A stretch of DNA of 64,000 nt from Frigoribacterium sp. VKM Ac-2836 (GCF_013248995.1 NZ_JABRPK010000001.1:1116001-1180000), one strand, 5' to 3'; positions 19,488 through 30,519 are shown, counted from the stretch's first letter. The notes: a model not told the origin generated them from the sequence alone. Numbers and translations are program-made.

Positions 19488-20699
19488 ATGAGCCTGCGAA
19501 CCCTCGATTCACTCGGTCCCTTGTCGGGCAAACGCGTCATCGTCCGATGCGACCTCAACGTCCCGTTGAAGGACGGCGAGATCACCGACGACGGACGCAT
19601 CCGCGCCTCCCTCGAGACCCTCGACCTGCTGATCAATCAGGGAGCGAGGGTCGTCGTCATCTCGCACCTCGGGCGTCCCGACGGCCAGGCCAAGGCCGAG
19701 TACAGCCTGCGACCGGTCGCGCAACGCCTCAGCGAACTCCTCGGGAAGAGCGTCGGCTTCGCGGCGAGCACGGTCGGAGACGACACCAGCGCAGCTGTCG
19801 CCGACTTGACCGACGGTCAGATCGTGGTGCTCGAGAACCTGCGGTACAACGCGGCCGAGACATCGAAAGACGAGGGGGAACGCCAAGAGTTCGCCCGTCG
19901 CCTGGCAGAGCTCGGCGACGTCTTCGTCTCCGACGGCTTCGGTGTCGTGCACCGCAAACAGGCGAGTGTCTACGAGTTGCCGGCGCTCCTCCCGAGTGCG
20001 GCAGGGTCGCTGATCTCCCGTGAGCTCGAGGTCCTCGACAAGCTGACCGAGAAACCCACCCGGCCCTACACGGTCGTCCTCGGCGGCTCCAAGGTCTCGG
20101 ACAAGCTCGGTGTCATCGAGCACCTGCTGCCGCGGGTCGACAACCTGCTCATCGGTGGCGGCATGCTCTTCACGTTCCTCGCCGCCCAGGGGCTTCCCGT
20201 CGGCAAGAGCCTGCTCGAGAAGGACCAGCTCGACCGGGTCCGCGGATACGTCGACGAGGCCGCGCGTCGCGGCGTCAATCTCGTGCTCCCCGTCGACGTG
20301 GTCGTCGCCTCGGCCTTCAGCGCCGACGCCGAGCACAGCGTCGTCGCGTCGGACGGCATCGAATCGTCCTCCCTGGGCCCGGAAGCCCTCGGCCTGGACA
20401 TCGGTCCCGAGACGGCGGCCCGATTCGCCGAGACCGTTCAGACCTCGTCGACGGTCTTCTGGAACGGCCCCATGGGCGTGTTCGAGTTCCCCGCCTTCGC
20501 ACACGGCACCAAGAAGGTCGCCGAGGCCCTGACGCATGTCTCCGGTCTCGGGGTCGTCGGCGGCGGCGACTCGGCCGCGGCCGTTCGGGCCCTCGGTTTC
20601 TCGGACGACCAGTTCGGCCACATCTCCACCGGCGGTGGAGCCAGCCTCGAGTTCCTCGAGGGCAAACGACTCCCCGGACTGGAGGTCCTCGGATGGTGA
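19488..20699 (+). CDS. pgk: Phosphoglycerate kinase
   Basis: Makes ATP from 1,3-bisphosphoglycerate. The 403-residue monomer begins with [12 protein letters not shown], a substrate-binding signature. It contains VVISHLGRP and the C-terminal nucleotide-binding [12 protein letters not shown] 19488 is used because homology starts there; the open frame runs back into gap. The 3' end overlaps tpiA by 7 bases. Confidence 0.97.
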   Translation: MSLRTLDSLGPLSGKRVIVRCDLNVPLKDGEITDDGRIRASLETLDLLINQGARVVVISHLGRPDGQAKAEYSLRPVAQRLSELLGKSVGFAASTVGDDTSAAVADLTDGQIVVLENLRYNAAETSKDEGERQEFARRLAELGDVFVSDGFGVVHRKQASVYELPALLPSAAGSLISRELEVLDKLTEKPTRPYTVVLGGSKVSDKLGVIEHLLPRVDNLLIGGGMLFTFLAAQGLPVGKSLLEKDQLDRVRGYVDEAARRGVNLVLPVDVVVASAFSADAEHSVVASDGIESSSLGPEALGLDIGPETAARFAETVQTSSTVFWNGPMGVFEFPAFAHGTKKVAEALTHVSGLGVVGGGDSAAAVRALGFSDDQFGHISTGGGASLEFLEGKRLPGLEVLGW

Positions 20700-21481
20700 C
20701 CACACGCACCCCTCTCATCGCCGGCAACTGGAAGATGAACCTCGATCACCTGCAGGCGATCGCGTTCGTCCAGAAGCTCGCCTGGTCCCTCAAGGACGCG
20801 AAGCACGACTTCGAGTCGGTCGAGACTGCGGTGTTCCCGCCCTTCACCGACCTCCGAAGCGTCCAGACGCTGCTCGACGCCGACAAGCTCGACCTCGCCC
20901 TCGGAGCCCAAGACCTGTCCGCCCACGATTCGGGGGCCTTCACGGGCGAGGTCTCGGGCCAGTTCTTGGCCAAGCTCGACGTCCGCTACGCCCTCGTCGG
21001 GCACTCGGAGCGCAGGACGCTCCACGCCGAGAACGACGAGGTCGTGGCCACGAAGGTCGCTGCGGCCCATCGTTCGGGTCTCGTTCCCGTCATCTGCGTC
21101 GGTGAGACCGCGGAAGACCTCGAGCAGCACGGACCGAGTGCGGTGCCGGTGGCTCAGCTCCGTGCAGCGCTGGCACAGGTGCCGGCTTCCGCCGAGGTCG
21201 TCGTGGCGTACGAGCCCGTCTGGGCGATCGGCTCCGGTCAGGCCGCGACCGCCGAGCAGGCCGAGCAGGTCTGCGCCGCCTTGCGCGCCGCCCTCGTCGA
21301 GCTCGTCGGGCCGGATTCCGCGGCGGCCACTCGGATCCTCTACGGCGGATCGGTCAAATCCACGAACATCGCCTCGTTCATGCGTGAGCCCAACGTCGAC
21401 GGCGCCCTCGTCGGCGGGGCGAGCCTGGACGTGACCGAGTTCGCCAGCATCGTCCGGTTCCAAGCGCACGTCGGCGTCTGA
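20693..21481 (+). CDS. tpiA: Triose-phosphate isomerase
   Basis: Interconverts dihydroxyacetone phosphate and glyceraldehyde 3-phosphate. It is a 262-residue TIM barrel with GNWKMN near the N terminus, His104 in VGHSERR and catalytic Glu174 in [11 protein letters not shown]. It overlaps pgk by 7 bases, so the two are co-translated. A short G/C hairpin (21520-21535) follows the stop but is too small to call a terminator with confidence. Confidence 0.97.
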   Translation: MVTTRTPLIAGNWKMNLDHLQAIAFVQKLAWSLKDAKHDFESVETAVFPPFTDLRSVQTLLDADKLDLALGAQDLSAHDSGAFTGEVSGQFLAKLDVRYALVGHSERRTLHAENDEVVATKVAAAHRSGLVPVICVGETAEDLEQHGPSAVPVAQLRAALAQVPASAEVVVAYEPVWAIGSGQAATAEQAEQVCAALRAALVELVGPDSAAATRILYGGSVKSTNIASFMREPNVDGALVGGASLDVTEFASIVRFQAHVGV

Positions 21482-21546
21482 ATCGGGGGGCGACGATCGG
21501 CAGCGCCCCTCCGATTCGACCTCCCCAGGGGGAGGCCCCGCGCGGT

Positions 21547-21552
21547 TATACT
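21547..21552 (+). promoter_or_regulatory. -10 box TATACT upstream of secG
   Basis: TATACT is a near-perfect -10 in a GC-rich setting, 33 bases before the secG GTG. No clear -35 is visible. GAAAGG is the ribosome site. Confidence 0.5.
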
Positions 21553-21585
21553 GTTCAGCGGTCTCACCGCATCGAAAGGTCCTAC

Positions 21586-21837
21586 GTGGAAATTCTCCAG
21601 GTCATCCTGCAGGTGTTGCTCGGCATCACGAGCCTCCTGCTGACCCTCCTCATCCTGCTTCACCGTGGTCGTGGCGGCGGTCTGTCCGACATGTTCGGCG
21701 GTGGTGTCACGAGCAACCTCGGTGCCTCGGGTGTCGCCGAGCGCAACCTCAACCGCATCACGGTCTTCCTCGGCCTCGTCTGGATCACGTGCATCGTGGT
21801 CCTGGGCCTCATCACCAAGTTCGCGGCGGTCAGCTGA
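21586..21837 (+). CDS. secG: Preprotein translocase subunit SecG
   Basis: A small non-essential subunit of the SecYEG channel, 83 residues. Two membrane helices (about 3-24 and 56-78) flank a Gly-rich cytoplasmic loop (RGRGGGLSDMFGGG), the family signature. The start is GTG with GAAAGG upstream. The stop overlaps rbpA by one base (TGATG). Confidence 0.95.
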   Translation: MEILQVILQVLLGITSLLLTLLILLHRGRGGGLSDMFGGGVTSNLGASGVAERNLNRITVFLGLVWITCIVVLGLITKFAAVS

Positions 21838-22193
21838 TGGCGTCGGGCGGTAGCGCGATCCGAGGGTCGCGCGTCGGTGCAGGCCCCATGGGCGAACAAG
21901 ACCGTGGATTCCACGCCGAGCGAGTGACGATCTCGTACTGGGATGCTCTCGGCAACGAGGTGGTCCGCCACTTCGCAGCAAATGTTCCCGACGAAGAGAT
22001 CCCCGAAACGGTCGACTCGCCCTCGAGTGGACTCCCGGCGGGCCGCGACAAGGCCAACCCGCCGACGGTTGCCAAGCTAGAGCCCTACAAGACGCACCTC
22101 GCGTACGTCAAAGAGCGGCGAACCGAAGAAGAGGCCGAACAGCTGCTCGAAGAGGCCCTGCAACAACTTCGCGTCCGACGCGGCAAGGCCTGA
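21837..22193 (+). CDS. rbpA: RNA polymerase-binding protein RbpA
   Basis: An actinobacterial transcription factor that binds the principal sigma factor and promoter DNA and stabilises the open complex. It is 118 residues with a basic N-terminal arm (RGSRVGAG), a central beta-barrel domain and a C-terminal sigma-interaction helix (about 85-115). It has no cysteine, so it cannot be the zinc-binding form described in Streptomyces. ATG 21837 overlaps the secG stop by one base, giving coupled translation. Confidence 0.94.
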   Translation: MASGGSAIRGSRVGAGPMGEQDRGFHAERVTISYWDALGNEVVRHFAANVPDEEIPETVDSPSSGLPAGRDKANPPTVAKLEPYKTHLAYVKERRTEEEAEQLLEEALQQLRVRRGKA

Positions 22194-22230
22194 CCTTATC
22201 GAGCGCGCCTCCGGGCGCCTCGACACCGGC

Positions 22231-22275
22231 CATGACGAAGGCCCCGCAGCTCTTGGCTGCGGGGCCTTCGTCATG
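22231..22275. terminator. Bidirectional terminator between rbpA and pgl
   Basis: A perfect 20-bp stem (22231-22250 and 22256-22275) with a TCTTG loop lies between convergent genes. Its symmetric form suits termination on both strands. Confidence 0.88.
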
Positions 22276-22302
22276 CCTCGGACAGGTCGTCCGAGCCCAG
22301 GC

Positions 22303-23073
22303 TCAGTAGGTGGAAGCGATGAGGTTCTCGGGTACCTCGGCCGCCGCGTCCTGGTCCACGAAGAACACCGTCCGCTTACGACCCTTGACCCCTGCCACCG
22401 GCACCTGGTCCGCGCCCGCACCCGCGAGGGCGAGCCCCAGCGACGAGGCCTTCTCGGCTCCGGCGAGGATCATCCAGACGCGCTGCGAGTTGTTGATCAC
22501 GGGAAGGCTCAGCGTGAGTCGCACCGGTGGCGGCTTGGGGGAGTCGTCGATCGTGAGCACGGTGGGCGCGAGTTGGCGAATCTGCGCCTTGTCGGGGAAC
22601 AGCGATGCGACGTGACCGTCGGGTCCGACGCCGAGGAGCGTGATGTCGAAGCGCGGGGCCTCGTCGTCGGCCTGGGCGTGCTGGAGGAGTTCTTCGCGAT
22701 AGGCGGCTGCCGCGGCCTCGACGTCGACGTAGTCACCGACAGCGCCGAAACGATGGACGTTCTCGGGCAGCAGCCCGATGTGATCGAGGAGATCGATGCC
22801 GGCCTGTGTGTCGTTGCGGTCGGAATCGCCGGCCGGGACCCAGCGTTCGTCCGCCCACCAGATCGAGACCTTCGACCAGTCGACGCTGTCGCGGGCCGGT
22901 GACGCGTTGATGGCCGCCAGCACGAGGGTGCTGACCGAGCCGCCGCTCACGACGACCGACGCGTAATTCTGTTCTTCGAGAACGTCGATGATCTTGGTGA
23001 TGAAGCGGGCGGCCACGGACGCGCCCAGCGATTGTTTGTCGGGGTGGACCAGCACCCGGCGTTCGTTCGTCAC
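22303..23073 (-). CDS. pgl: 6-phosphogluconolactonase
   Basis: Hydrolyses 6-phosphoglucono-lactone in the oxidative pentose phosphate path. The 256-residue protein of the DevB/NagB family has VSGGSV, WWADERWV and LGVGPDGHVASLFP motifs. The GTG start has AGAAGAG upstream. It is the last gene of zwf-opcA-pgl, 14 bases after opcA. Confidence 0.94.
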   Translation of the reverse strand: MTNERRVLVHPDKQSLGASVAARFITKIIDVLEEQNYASVVVSGGSVSTLVLAAINASPARDSVDWSKVSIWWADERWVPAGDSDRNDTQAGIDLLDHIGLLPENVHRFGAVGDYVDVEAAAAAYREELLQHAQADDEAPRFDITLLGVGPDGHVASLFPDKAQIRQLAPTVLTIDDSPKPPPVRLTLSLPVINNSQRVWMILAGAEKASSLGLALAGAGADQVPVAGVKGRKRTVFFVDQDAAAEVPENLIASTY

Positions 23074-23087
23074 GGTTCTCTTCTGCT

Positions 23088-24035
23088 CTAGTTGCTCTGG
23101 ACGGGTTCGTTCAGTTGGCCGACCCCGTGTCTCACGACGTTCCCGAACAGGTCGTCGGGGTCGAGTCTACGGAGTTCCTCGGCCAAGCAGTCGCGCAGCG
23201 AGCGGCGTGGCAGGGCCAGATCGTGCGTGGGCTGTCCTGGTTGGGTCAGGGTCGCGACGTCGTCGAGCGACCTCTCGAGGACGATGGGGCCGGAGGGACG
23301 GACCAGCTTCACGCCGTGGATGCCGCTCGAGCCGGTCGCCCGGGTCGTCAACTCGCCGTCCACCGGCACGTCGAGTTGCAGGCGCAGCCACGCGGCCAGG
23401 AGAAGCGTCGAGGGGGAGTCGGGTGCTCCTGAGACCCCCACCTCGGTGACCGACTCGTACGGTGGCTGGTCGAGCACGGCGGCGAGCTGGGCCCGCCACA
23501 GGGTGAGCCGGGTCCACGCGAAGTCGGTGTCGCCGGGAGCGTAGCTGCGGGCGAGGTCGATGATCGACTGGCGAGGGTTGGCCTGGCTCGCAGCGTCTGT
23601 GATGCGCCGCTGGGCGATGCGCCCCAGGGGAGACTCCGACACCACGGCAGGCGCGGTCTTGGGCCACCACGCTACGACGGGAGCGTCCGGGAGCAGGAGC
23701 CCGGTGACGAGTCCTTCCTCGTCGCTCGCGGTGTCGCCGTAGGCCCGGAGCAGGATCACCTCACTGGCTCCGGCGTCCCCGCCCACGCGGATCTGGGCGT
23801 CCAATCGACCGTCGAGGTCGTCCAGCTCGGTCGACGTGGACACCACGATGACCCTCATGGGGTGCTCGCGGGACGCGTCGTTCGCCGCTTCGATCGCCTC
23901 TTCCTCGTCGCCGAGACGGGTGGAGATGATCAGGGTGAGGACACGGCCCAAGGCGACCGCGCCTCCTTCTTCCCTGATCTTGACGAGCGCCTTCTGGACG
24001 CGGCTGATGGTGCTGTCGGGCAGATCGACGATCAC
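23088..24035 (-). CDS. opcA: Glucose-6-phosphate dehydrogenase assembly protein OpcA
   Basis: A 315-residue OpcA, required for full G6PDH activity in cyanobacteria and present next to zwf in actinobacteria. It has no known catalytic motif; WWPKTAPAV and the SEVILLRAYG stretch are typical of the family. The GTG start lies inside the zwf stop (GTGA), so the activator is made in step with its enzyme. Confidence 0.94.
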   Translation of the reverse strand: MIVDLPDSTISRVQKALVKIREEGGAVALGRVLTLIISTRLGDEEEAIEAANDASREHPMRVIVVSTSTELDDLDGRLDAQIRVGGDAGASEVILLRAYGDTASDEEGLVTGLLLPDAPVVAWWPKTAPAVVSESPLGRIAQRRITDAASQANPRQSIIDLARSYAPGDTDFAWTRLTLWRAQLAAVLDQPPYESVTEVGVSGAPDSPSTLLLAAWLRLQLDVPVDGELTTRATGSSGIHGVKLVRPSGPIVLERSLDDVATLTQPGQPTHDLALPRRSLRDCLAEELRRLDPDDLFGNVVRHGVGQLNEPVQSN

Positions 24036-25573
24036 GGACGCCTCCAGGTACGGCCGTCACGGGCCATGAGTTCATCGGCCGAGGCGGGGCCCCAGGTGCC
24101 GGGTCGGTACTGCTCGGGCTGGCCCTGCGAGGCCCAGAACTCTTCGATCGGGTCGAGGATCTTCCAGGACAGCTCGACTTCTTCGTGGCGCGGGAACAAG
24201 GGTGGATCGCCGAGGAGGACGTCGAGGATGAGCCGTTCGTAGGCCTCTGGGCTCGCCTCGGTGAAGGCGTGCCCGTAGCCGAAGTCCATGGTGACGTCGC
24301 GGACCTGCGTGCCGATCCCGGGCACCTTCGAACCGAACCGGAGGGTCACGCCCTCGTCGGGCTGGACCCGGATCACGAGAGCGTTCTGCCCAAGCGATGT
24401 CTGCGTCCCGAAGATGTTCTCGGGCACCTGCTTGAACACGACGGCGATCTCGGTCACCCGGCGCCCGAGACGTTTTCCCGCCCGGAGGTAGAACGGCACG
24501 CCAGCCCATCGGCGCGTGGCGATCTCGAGCTTGATCGCCGCGAAGGTCTCCGTCGTGCTCTCGGGGTTCATGCCCTCTTCGTCGAGGAAGCCCAGGACCT
24601 TCTCGCCCCCCTGCCACCCTCCGGCGTACTGGCCCCGGGCCGTGCCCGCGGAGAGGTCCGCGGGCAGGCGGACGGCCGAGAGGATCTTCTCCTTCTCGGC
24701 TCGAAGATCGCGGGCGGCGAACGTCACGGGTTCTTCCATGGCCGTGAGTGCGAGCAGTTGGAGAAGGTGGTTCTGGATGACGTCGCGAGCGGCGCCGATC
24801 CCGTCGTAGTAACCCGCTCGCCCTCCGACGCCGATGTCCTCGGCCATGGTGATCTGGACGTGGTCGACGTAATTGGAGTTCCAGAGGGGTTCGTACATCT
24901 GGTTGGCGAACCGGAGCGTCAGCAGGTTCTGCACCGTCTCTTTGCCGAGATAGTGGTCGATACGGAAGACGCTGTCGGGCTCGAAGACCGTCTCGACCAC
25001 GGCGTTGAGCTCGCGAGCAGTCTTCAGGTCGCTGCCGAACGGCTTCTCGATGACGACACGACGCCATGCACCGTCCTTCTCCTCGGCGAGCCCCGAGTTG
25101 CGCAGTTGCTCCGTGACCATCGGGAAGGCCTTGGGCGGGATGGAGAGGTAGAACGCGTGGTTGCCCATCGTGCCACGCTCACGGTCGAGCGCCTCGATGG
25201 TGTCCTTGAGCCGTGCGAACGCGTCGGCGTCGTCGAAGACCCCTTGGACGAATCGGAATCCCTCTTTGAGTTGACGCCAGACGTCCTCGTCGAACGGTGT
25301 ACGCGCGTGGTCCTTGACGGCCTGGTAGACGACCTGCTCGAAGTCCTGGCCCTCGAACTCGCGTCGGGCGAAACCGACGAGCGCGAAGCCGGGCGGCAAC
25401 AGGCCACGATTGGCGAGGTCGTAGACGGCGGGCATGAGCTTCTTGCGGGAGAGATCCCCCGTCACGCCGAAGATGATGAGGCCGCTGGGGCCGGCGATGC
25501 GGTTGAGACGTCGATCGGAGGGCAGCCGCAGCGGGTTGGACTCCGGGGTGATCGGCACCGGTGACATGGGCAT
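24032..25573 (-). CDS. zwf: Glucose-6-phosphate dehydrogenase
   Basis: Oxidises glucose 6-phosphate, making NADPH. The 513-residue protein has the cofactor loop GVTGDLSRKKL near the N terminus and the substrate site RIDHYLGKE. Start choice: ATG at 25573 or the in-frame ATG at 25567; neither has a strong ribosome site. The longer open frame upstream is not homologous. It is followed by opcA with a 4-base overlap. Separated from pgi by a strong hairpin, so it probably has its own promoter. Confidence 0.95.
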   Translation of the reverse strand: MPMSPVPITPESNPLRLPSDRRLNRIAGPSGLIIFGVTGDLSRKKLMPAVYDLANRGLLPPGFALVGFARREFEGQDFEQVVYQAVKDHARTPFDEDVWRQLKEGFRFVQGVFDDADAFARLKDTIEALDRERGTMGNHAFYLSIPPKAFPMVTEQLRNSGLAEEKDGAWRRVVIEKPFGSDLKTARELNAVVETVFEPDSVFRIDHYLGKETVQNLLTLRFANQMYEPLWNSNYVDHVQITMAEDIGVGGRAGYYDGIGAARDVIQNHLLQLLALTAMEEPVTFAARDLRAEKEKILSAVRLPADLSAGTARGQYAGGWQGGEKVLGFLDEEGMNPESTTETFAAIKLEIATRRWAGVPFYLRAGKRLGRRVTEIAVVFKQVPENIFGTQTSLGQNALVIRVQPDEGVTLRFGSKVPGIGTQVRDVTMDFGYGHAFTEASPEAYERLILDVLLGDPPLFPRHEEVELSWKILDPIEEFWASQGQPEQYRPGTWGPASADELMARDGRTWRRP

Positions 25574-25640
25574 CCGTTCTGTGGTTCGAGGGGTATCCGG
25601 TCGCACGCGAGTGACGACTGAGGGGACCACCGGGGCAAGA

Positions 25641-25678
25641 CGAAAGGGCCGGCGCCCGTGAGGACGCCGGCCCTTTCG
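25641..25678 (-). terminator. Terminator after pgi
   Basis: A perfect 14-bp stem (25641-25654 and 25665-25678) with a 10-base loop begins immediately after the pgi stop on the minus strand. It splits tkt-tal-pgi from zwf-opcA-pgl. Confidence 0.85.
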
Positions 25679-25680
25679 AC

Positions 25681-27276
25681 TCAGCGGAGTGCGGCGGTGA
25701 TGACCGGCAACGCGGCGGCCACGTCGGTCACCGTCAGCGTCAGCACCGGACGACCGTGCTCGGCCAGGACCTTGGCGTCGCCCGCAGCCTGAGCCTGCAC
25801 GAGCTGCCCGAACGTGAACGGGCTGTCCGGGATCTCGAGGTCGGTCTCGGGCACCTGCGTGATCTGCAGGAAGACACCGTTGGCCGGGCCGCCCTTGTGG
25901 TACTGACCGGTCGAGTGCAGGAAGCGCGGTCCCCACCCGAAGGTGACGGGACGCTGCGTACGTGCCGCGAGCAGGTCGCGGATCTCGTCGAGCTGCGGGT
26001 TCGCCACGCGGTCCACGTAGGCCTGGATCGAGACGTAGCCGTCGTCGCTCAGGTGGGAGAGCAGCGCGGCCACGGCCGACTCGAGCGTGTCGCCCGTTTC
26101 GACGCCTCCGACCTCGCGGACCTCGACGCCCTCGGACGTGAAGGCCGGGGGAGTGGGCTCGGGACGGTCGTCGAGCAACGCCCGCGTCGCGACCTTGGCC
26201 GACTCGACGTCGGGCTGGTCGAACGGGTTGATCTCGAGCAGACGCCCGGCCACGGCGACGGCGTACTCCCAGACCATGATCTGGCCGCCGAGCGAACCCG
26301 AGATCTCGACCTCGCCGGGCGCGACCTCACGGGTCTCGTCGGCGTTGGCCACGAGTCGGACGACCTGCACGTCATGCAGACCCGCCGTGATCTCGGGGGC
26401 GGAGGTCCCGATCACGACCGGGAGGAGGCCGCGGCCCTGCTTGCCGGTCGACTCGGCGATGAGCTGTTCGGCCCAGTCCGGGAACCCGACGATGTGCGTA
26501 CCGTCGGCGACGATGGCGATCTTGTCGCGAAGCGGCGAGGTTCCTGCCAGGACCGCGCCCAGCACCAGGCCGGGGTTGTCGGCACGGTCCTGTGCCAACT
26601 CGACCGTCACGGCGTCGGCCTCGGCGAGCAGTTCGCGGATGTCGGCACCGGCCAGGCCGGACGGCACGAGACCGAACGCCGAGAGGGCCGAGTAGCGCCC
26701 ACCGATGTTCGGGTCGGCGTTGAAGACGCGGTACCCGGCCTCGCGAGCCTGCCCGTCCAGGGGCGAACCCGGGTCGGTGACGACGACGATGCGCTCGACG
26801 GGGTCGATGCCGGCGTCGGTGAACGCCTTCTCGAAGGTCTTGCGCTGACTGGCGGTCTCGACGGTCGAGCCCGACTTGGACGACACCACGAGCACGGTGC
26901 GCTCGAGGCGGTCGGCGAGGGCCGTGAGGACCTGGCCGGGCTCGGTCGCGTCCAGCACGGTGAGCTCGACGCCGTAGGTCCGGGTGATGACCTCGGGCGC
27001 GAGCGACGAACCGCCCATGCCCGCGAGCACGACGTGGTCGACACCCTTGGCGGCGAGCTCGTCGCGCAGCGAGTCGATCTCGTCGAGCAGAGGGGTGGAG
27101 ACCACGACGGCCTCGGTCCAGCCAAGACGCTTGGCCGACTCGTCCTCGGCGTCAGGGCCCCACAGAGTGGGGTTCTGTGCCGTGATGCCGGAGGCGACGA
27201 GGTCGCTCACGAGCTGCGGGACGACCGTCTCGACCGCCTGTGCCGCGTCTCCGCTGGCAGCGATGGTGATCGTCAC
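25681..27276 (-). CDS. pgi: Glucose-6-phosphate isomerase
   Basis: Interconverts glucose and fructose 6-phosphates. The protein has 531 residues, and the sugar-phosphate binding segment [12 protein letters not shown] marks the SIS fold. It belongs to the divergent actinobacterial form encoded with tal and tkt rather than the classical 550-residue form. The GTG start overlaps the tal stop by four bases (GTGA). Confidence 0.92.
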   Translation of the reverse strand: MTITIAASGDAAQAVETVVPQLVSDLVASGITAQNPTLWGPDAEDESAKRLGWTEAVVVSTPLLDEIDSLRDELAAKGVDHVVLAGMGGSSLAPEVITRTYGVELTVLDATEPGQVLTALADRLERTVLVVSSKSGSTVETASQRKTFEKAFTDAGIDPVERIVVVTDPGSPLDGQAREAGYRVFNADPNIGGRYSALSAFGLVPSGLAGADIRELLAEADAVTVELAQDRADNPGLVLGAVLAGTSPLRDKIAIVADGTHIVGFPDWAEQLIAESTGKQGRGLLPVVIGTSAPEITAGLHDVQVVRLVANADETREVAPGEVEISGSLGGQIMVWEYAVAVAGRLLEINPFDQPDVESAKVATRALLDDRPEPTPPAFTSEGVEVREVGGVETGDTLESAVAALLSHLSDDGYVSIQAYVDRVANPQLDEIRDLLAARTQRPVTFGWGPRFLHSTGQYHKGGPANGVFLQITQVPETDLEIPDSPFTFGQLVQAQAAGDAKVLAEHGRPVLTLTVTDVAAALPVITAALR

Positions 27277-28400
27277 TTGGACTCCCCGGCGGGCTTGGCG
27301 GCCTCAAGAGCGGCGGTGACGGTATCGAGCAGTTCGTTCCACGACACGACGAACTTCTCGACACCCTCTTTCTCGAGGGTCTCGGTCACGTCGTCGTACG
27401 ACACACCCTGCGCGGCGATCGCGTCCATGGTCTCGTTCGCCGAGGCGTAGGAGGCGCTGATCGTGTCCCCGCGCACCTCGCCGTGGTCGAAGGTCGCCTC
27501 GAGGGTCTTCTCGGGCATCGTGTTGACGACGTCCTGGGCGACGAGCTCGACGACGTAGGTCGTGTCGAGGACGGCAGGGTCCTTGACGCCGGTCGACGCC
27601 CAGAGGGGGCGCTGCTTGTTGGCGCCGGCGGCGATGAGACCCTTGGCCCGCTCGGAGTCGAAAGCCTGCTGGTAGACCTCGTAGGCGAGCTGAGCGTTGG
27701 CGACGCCCGCCTTTCCCTTGAGGGCCTTCGCCTCGTCGGTGCCGACGGCGTCGAGACGCTTGTCGATCTCGGTGTCGACGCGCGACACGAAGAACGAAGC
27801 CACCGAGTGGATCTCGGTGATGTCGATGCCAGCGGCCTTGGCCTGCTCGAGGCCCGTGAGGTAGGCATTGATGACGGCCCGGTAGCGCTCGAGGCTGAAG
27901 ATCAAGGTCACGTTGACGCTGATGCCCTGAGCGATGACGGCCGTGATGGCCTCGAGTCCCTCGATGGTCGCGGGGATCTTGATGAGGGCGTTGGGGCGTC
28001 CGACCTTGGCGGCCAGCTTGACCGCCTGGTCGATGGTGCCCTGGGCGTCGTGGGCGAGACCCGGCTCGACCTCGATCGACACACGGCCATCGAATCCACC
28101 GGTCGTGTCGTAGACCTCGCGGAAGATGTCGCAGGCACGGGTGACGTCGTCGGTCGTGATCTCGAAGACGGCGTCGGTGACGCTGACCCCGGTCTTGGAG
28201 AGCAGGGCGACCTGGTCGTCGTAGGCCTCGCCCTTGGCGAGAGCCGACGCGAAGATCGTCGGGTTGGTCGTCACGCCGACGACGTTGCGCTCGGCGATGA
28301 GCTTCTGGAGGCCGCCCGCGTTGATGCGCTCGCGCGAGAGGTCGTCGAGCCAGATGCTCACGCCGGCGGCGGAGAGCTGTGCGGTGTTCGAATCAGTCAT
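27273..28400 (-). CDS. tal: Transaldolase
   Basis: Moves a three-carbon ketol unit in the non-oxidative pentose phosphate path. The 375-residue actinobacterial form has [13 protein letters not shown] near the N terminus and Schiff-base lysine in [11 protein letters not shown] has AAAGGAAG upstream. It lies between tkt (25 bases) and pgi (4-base overlap). Confidence 0.95.
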   Translation of the reverse strand: MTDSNTAQLSAAGVSIWLDDLSRERINAGGLQKLIAERNVVGVTTNPTIFASALAKGEAYDDQVALLSKTGVSVTDAVFEITTDDVTRACDIFREVYDTTGGFDGRVSIEVEPGLAHDAQGTIDQAVKLAAKVGRPNALIKIPATIEGLEAITAVIAQGISVNVTLIFSLERYRAVINAYLTGLEQAKAAGIDITEIHSVASFFVSRVDTEIDKRLDAVGTDEAKALKGKAGVANAQLAYEVYQQAFDSERAKGLIAAGANKQRPLWASTGVKDPAVLDTTYVVELVAQDVVNTMPEKTLEATFDHGEVRGDTISASYASANETMDAIAAQGVSYDDVTETLEKEGVEKFVVSWNELLDTVTAALEAAKPAGESK

Positions 28401-28425
28401 GTTCTTCTTCTTCCTTTGTCGACGC

Positions 28426-30519
28426 TCAGAGAGCGGCGATCGAGTCCTTGGCGGCGGCGACGGCGGCTTCGGTCGTCATGCCGAACTGCTTGAACAGCGT
28501 CTTGTAGTCGGCCGAGGCACCGAAGTGTTCGATCGACACGCTGCGGCCGGCGTCACCGACGATGCCGCGCCACGGCATCGCCACACCGGCCTCGATCGAG
28601 ACGCGGGCCTTGACGGCGGCCGGGAGGACGGCCTCTTTGTACTCGTCGGACTGCTCGTCGAACCACTCGATGCTCGGAGCCGAGACGACGCGGGCGTTGA
28701 TGCCCTCGCCGCGCAGGACCTCGCGGGCCTCGACGGCGATCTGCACCTCGGAACCCGTCGCCACGAAGATCACGTCGGGCGTGCCGCCCGGCGCCTCGGC
28801 CAGGACGTAAGCACCCTTGGCGACGTTCTTGGCGGACGCGAAGGTGTCACCTTCGGCGTCGCCGGTGCCGCGCTCGAAGACGGGCAGGTTCTGACGGCTG
28901 AGCGCGATGCCCGCGGGGCCGTGGTGGCGCTCGAGGATCGTCGCCCAGGCCCAGGCCGTCTCGTTGGCGTCGGCCGGACGGACGACGTCGAGGTCGGGGA
29001 TGGCGCGCAGGGACGCCAGCTGCTCGATCGGCTGGTGGGTCGGGCCGTCCTCGCCGAGGGCCACGGAGTCGTGAGTCCACACGTAGATCGCGGGCGACTT
29101 CATCAGCGCGGCGAGACGGACGGCGGGGCGCATGTAATCGCTGAAGATCAGGAACGTGCCACCGAAGGGGCGCGTGTTGCCGTGCAACGTGATGCCGTTG
29201 AGGATGGCACCCATGGCGTGCTCGCGGATGCCGAAGTGCAGCACGCGACCGTAGGGGTCACCGCTCCACTCGTCGGTCGACCACTCGGTCGGGACGAACG
29301 ACTTGGAACCCGTGATGGTGGTGAGGTTCGACTCGGCGAGGTCGGCCGAACCGCCCCAGAGCTCGGGCACGACGCCGGCGAGGGCGTTGATGACCTTGCC
29401 GGAGGCAGCTCGTGTCGAGACGTCCTTGCCGGCCTCGAAGACGGGCAGTGCCTCTTCGATGCCCTCGGGCAGCTCGTTGGCGAGGATGCGGTCGAGCATG
29501 ACCTTCTTGTCGGGATTGGCCGACGCCCAGGCGGCGAGCTTCTCGTCCCACTCGGCGTGCTGTGCCTGACCTCGCTCGACGGCCTTGCGGGTGTGCTCGA
29601 GGACGGCGGGGTCGACGTCGAACGACTTCTCGGGGTCGAACCCGAGGACCGACTTGAGGCCGGCGACCTCGTCGGCGCCCAGGGCGGAACCGTGGATCTT
29701 GCCGGAGTTCTGCTTCTTGGGCGACGGCCAGCCGATGATCGTCTTGAGGATGATCAGCGAGGGCTTGTCCGTGACGGCCTTGGCCTTCTCGATGGCGTCG
29801 TGCAGTTCTGCCACGTCCTCGACGTACTCACCGGTCTTCTTCCAGTCGACGACCTGGACGTCCCAGTCGTACGACTCGAAGCGCTTGTGGACGTCCTCGG
29901 TGAAGGCGATGTTGGTGTCGTCCTCGATCGAGATCTGGTTGGAGTCGTAGATCGCGACGAGGTTGCCGAGCTTCTGGTGCCCGGCCAGCGAGGCGGCCTC
30001 GCTCGTGACGCCCTCTTGCATGTCGCCATCTCCGGCGATGACGTAGACGAAGTGGTCGAACGGACTCGTCCCCGGTGCGGCCTCGGGGTCGAACAGACCG
30101 CGCTCGAAGCGGGCGGCGTAGGCGAAGCCCACCGAGCTCGCGAATCCCTGGCCCAGCGGGCCGGTCGTGATCTCGATGCCGTCGGTGTGGCCGTACTCGG
30201 GGTGGCCGGGGGTCTTGGAGCCCCAGGTGCGCAGAGCCTCGAGGTCGTCGAGTTCGAGACCGTAGCCGCCCAGGTAGAACTGGATGTACTGCGTCAGCGA
30301 GCTGTGGCCGACGGACAGGATGAATCGGTCGCGACCGATCCAGGTGCTGTCGCTCGGGTCACGACGCATGACCTTCTGGAAGAGCAGGTAGGCGGCGGGC
30401 GCCAGGCTCATCGCGGTACCGGGGTGGCCGTTGCCGACCTTCTCCACCGCGTCGGCCGCGAGGACGCGGACCGTGTCTACTGCTTTGTTGTCAATGGATT
30501 CCCATTGCAGATCTGCCAC
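28426..30519 (-). CDS. tkt: Transketolase
   Basis: A thiamine diphosphate enzyme moving two-carbon units in the pentose phosphate path. The 697 residues include [15 protein letters not shown] and the ThDP motif beginning [12 protein letters not shown] 30519 is chosen because homology begins here and GAAGGG lies upstream; the open frame reaches back to 30684. First gene of tkt-tal-pgi. Confidence 0.96.
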   Translation of the reverse strand: MADLQWESIDNKAVDTVRVLAADAVEKVGNGHPGTAMSLAPAAYLLFQKVMRRDPSDSTWIGRDRFILSVGHSSLTQYIQFYLGGYGLELDDLEALRTWGSKTPGHPEYGHTDGIEITTGPLGQGFASSVGFAYAARFERGLFDPEAAPGTSPFDHFVYVIAGDGDMQEGVTSEAASLAGHQKLGNLVAIYDSNQISIEDDTNIAFTEDVHKRFESYDWDVQVVDWKKTGEYVEDVAELHDAIEKAKAVTDKPSLIILKTIIGWPSPKKQNSGKIHGSALGADEVAGLKSVLGFDPEKSFDVDPAVLEHTRKAVERGQAQHAEWDEKLAAWASANPDKKVMLDRILANELPEGIEEALPVFEAGKDVSTRAASGKVINALAGVVPELWGGSADLAESNLTTITGSKSFVPTEWSTDEWSGDPYGRVLHFGIREHAMGAILNGITLHGNTRPFGGTFLIFSDYMRPAVRLAALMKSPAIYVWTHDSVALGEDGPTHQPIEQLASLRAIPDLDVVRPADANETAWAWATILERHHGPAGIALSRQNLPVFERGTGDAEGDTFASAKNVAKGAYVLAEAPGGTPDVIFVATGSEVQIAVEAREVLRGEGINARVVSAPSIEWFDEQSDEYKEAVLPAAVKARVSIEAGVAMPWRGIVGDAGRSVSIEHFGASADYKTLFKQFGMTTEAAVAAAKDSIAAL

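Noticed and set aside
21520-21535. CCTCCCC/GGGGAGG hairpin after tpiA as a terminator
   Set aside because: The loop is only two bases and there is no T-run. It is too weak to call, though attenuation is possible.
25756-27450. 564-residue plus-strand open frame antisense to pgi
   Set aside because: Shadow frame, biased to Asp/Gly/Arg/Val with no recognisable fold.
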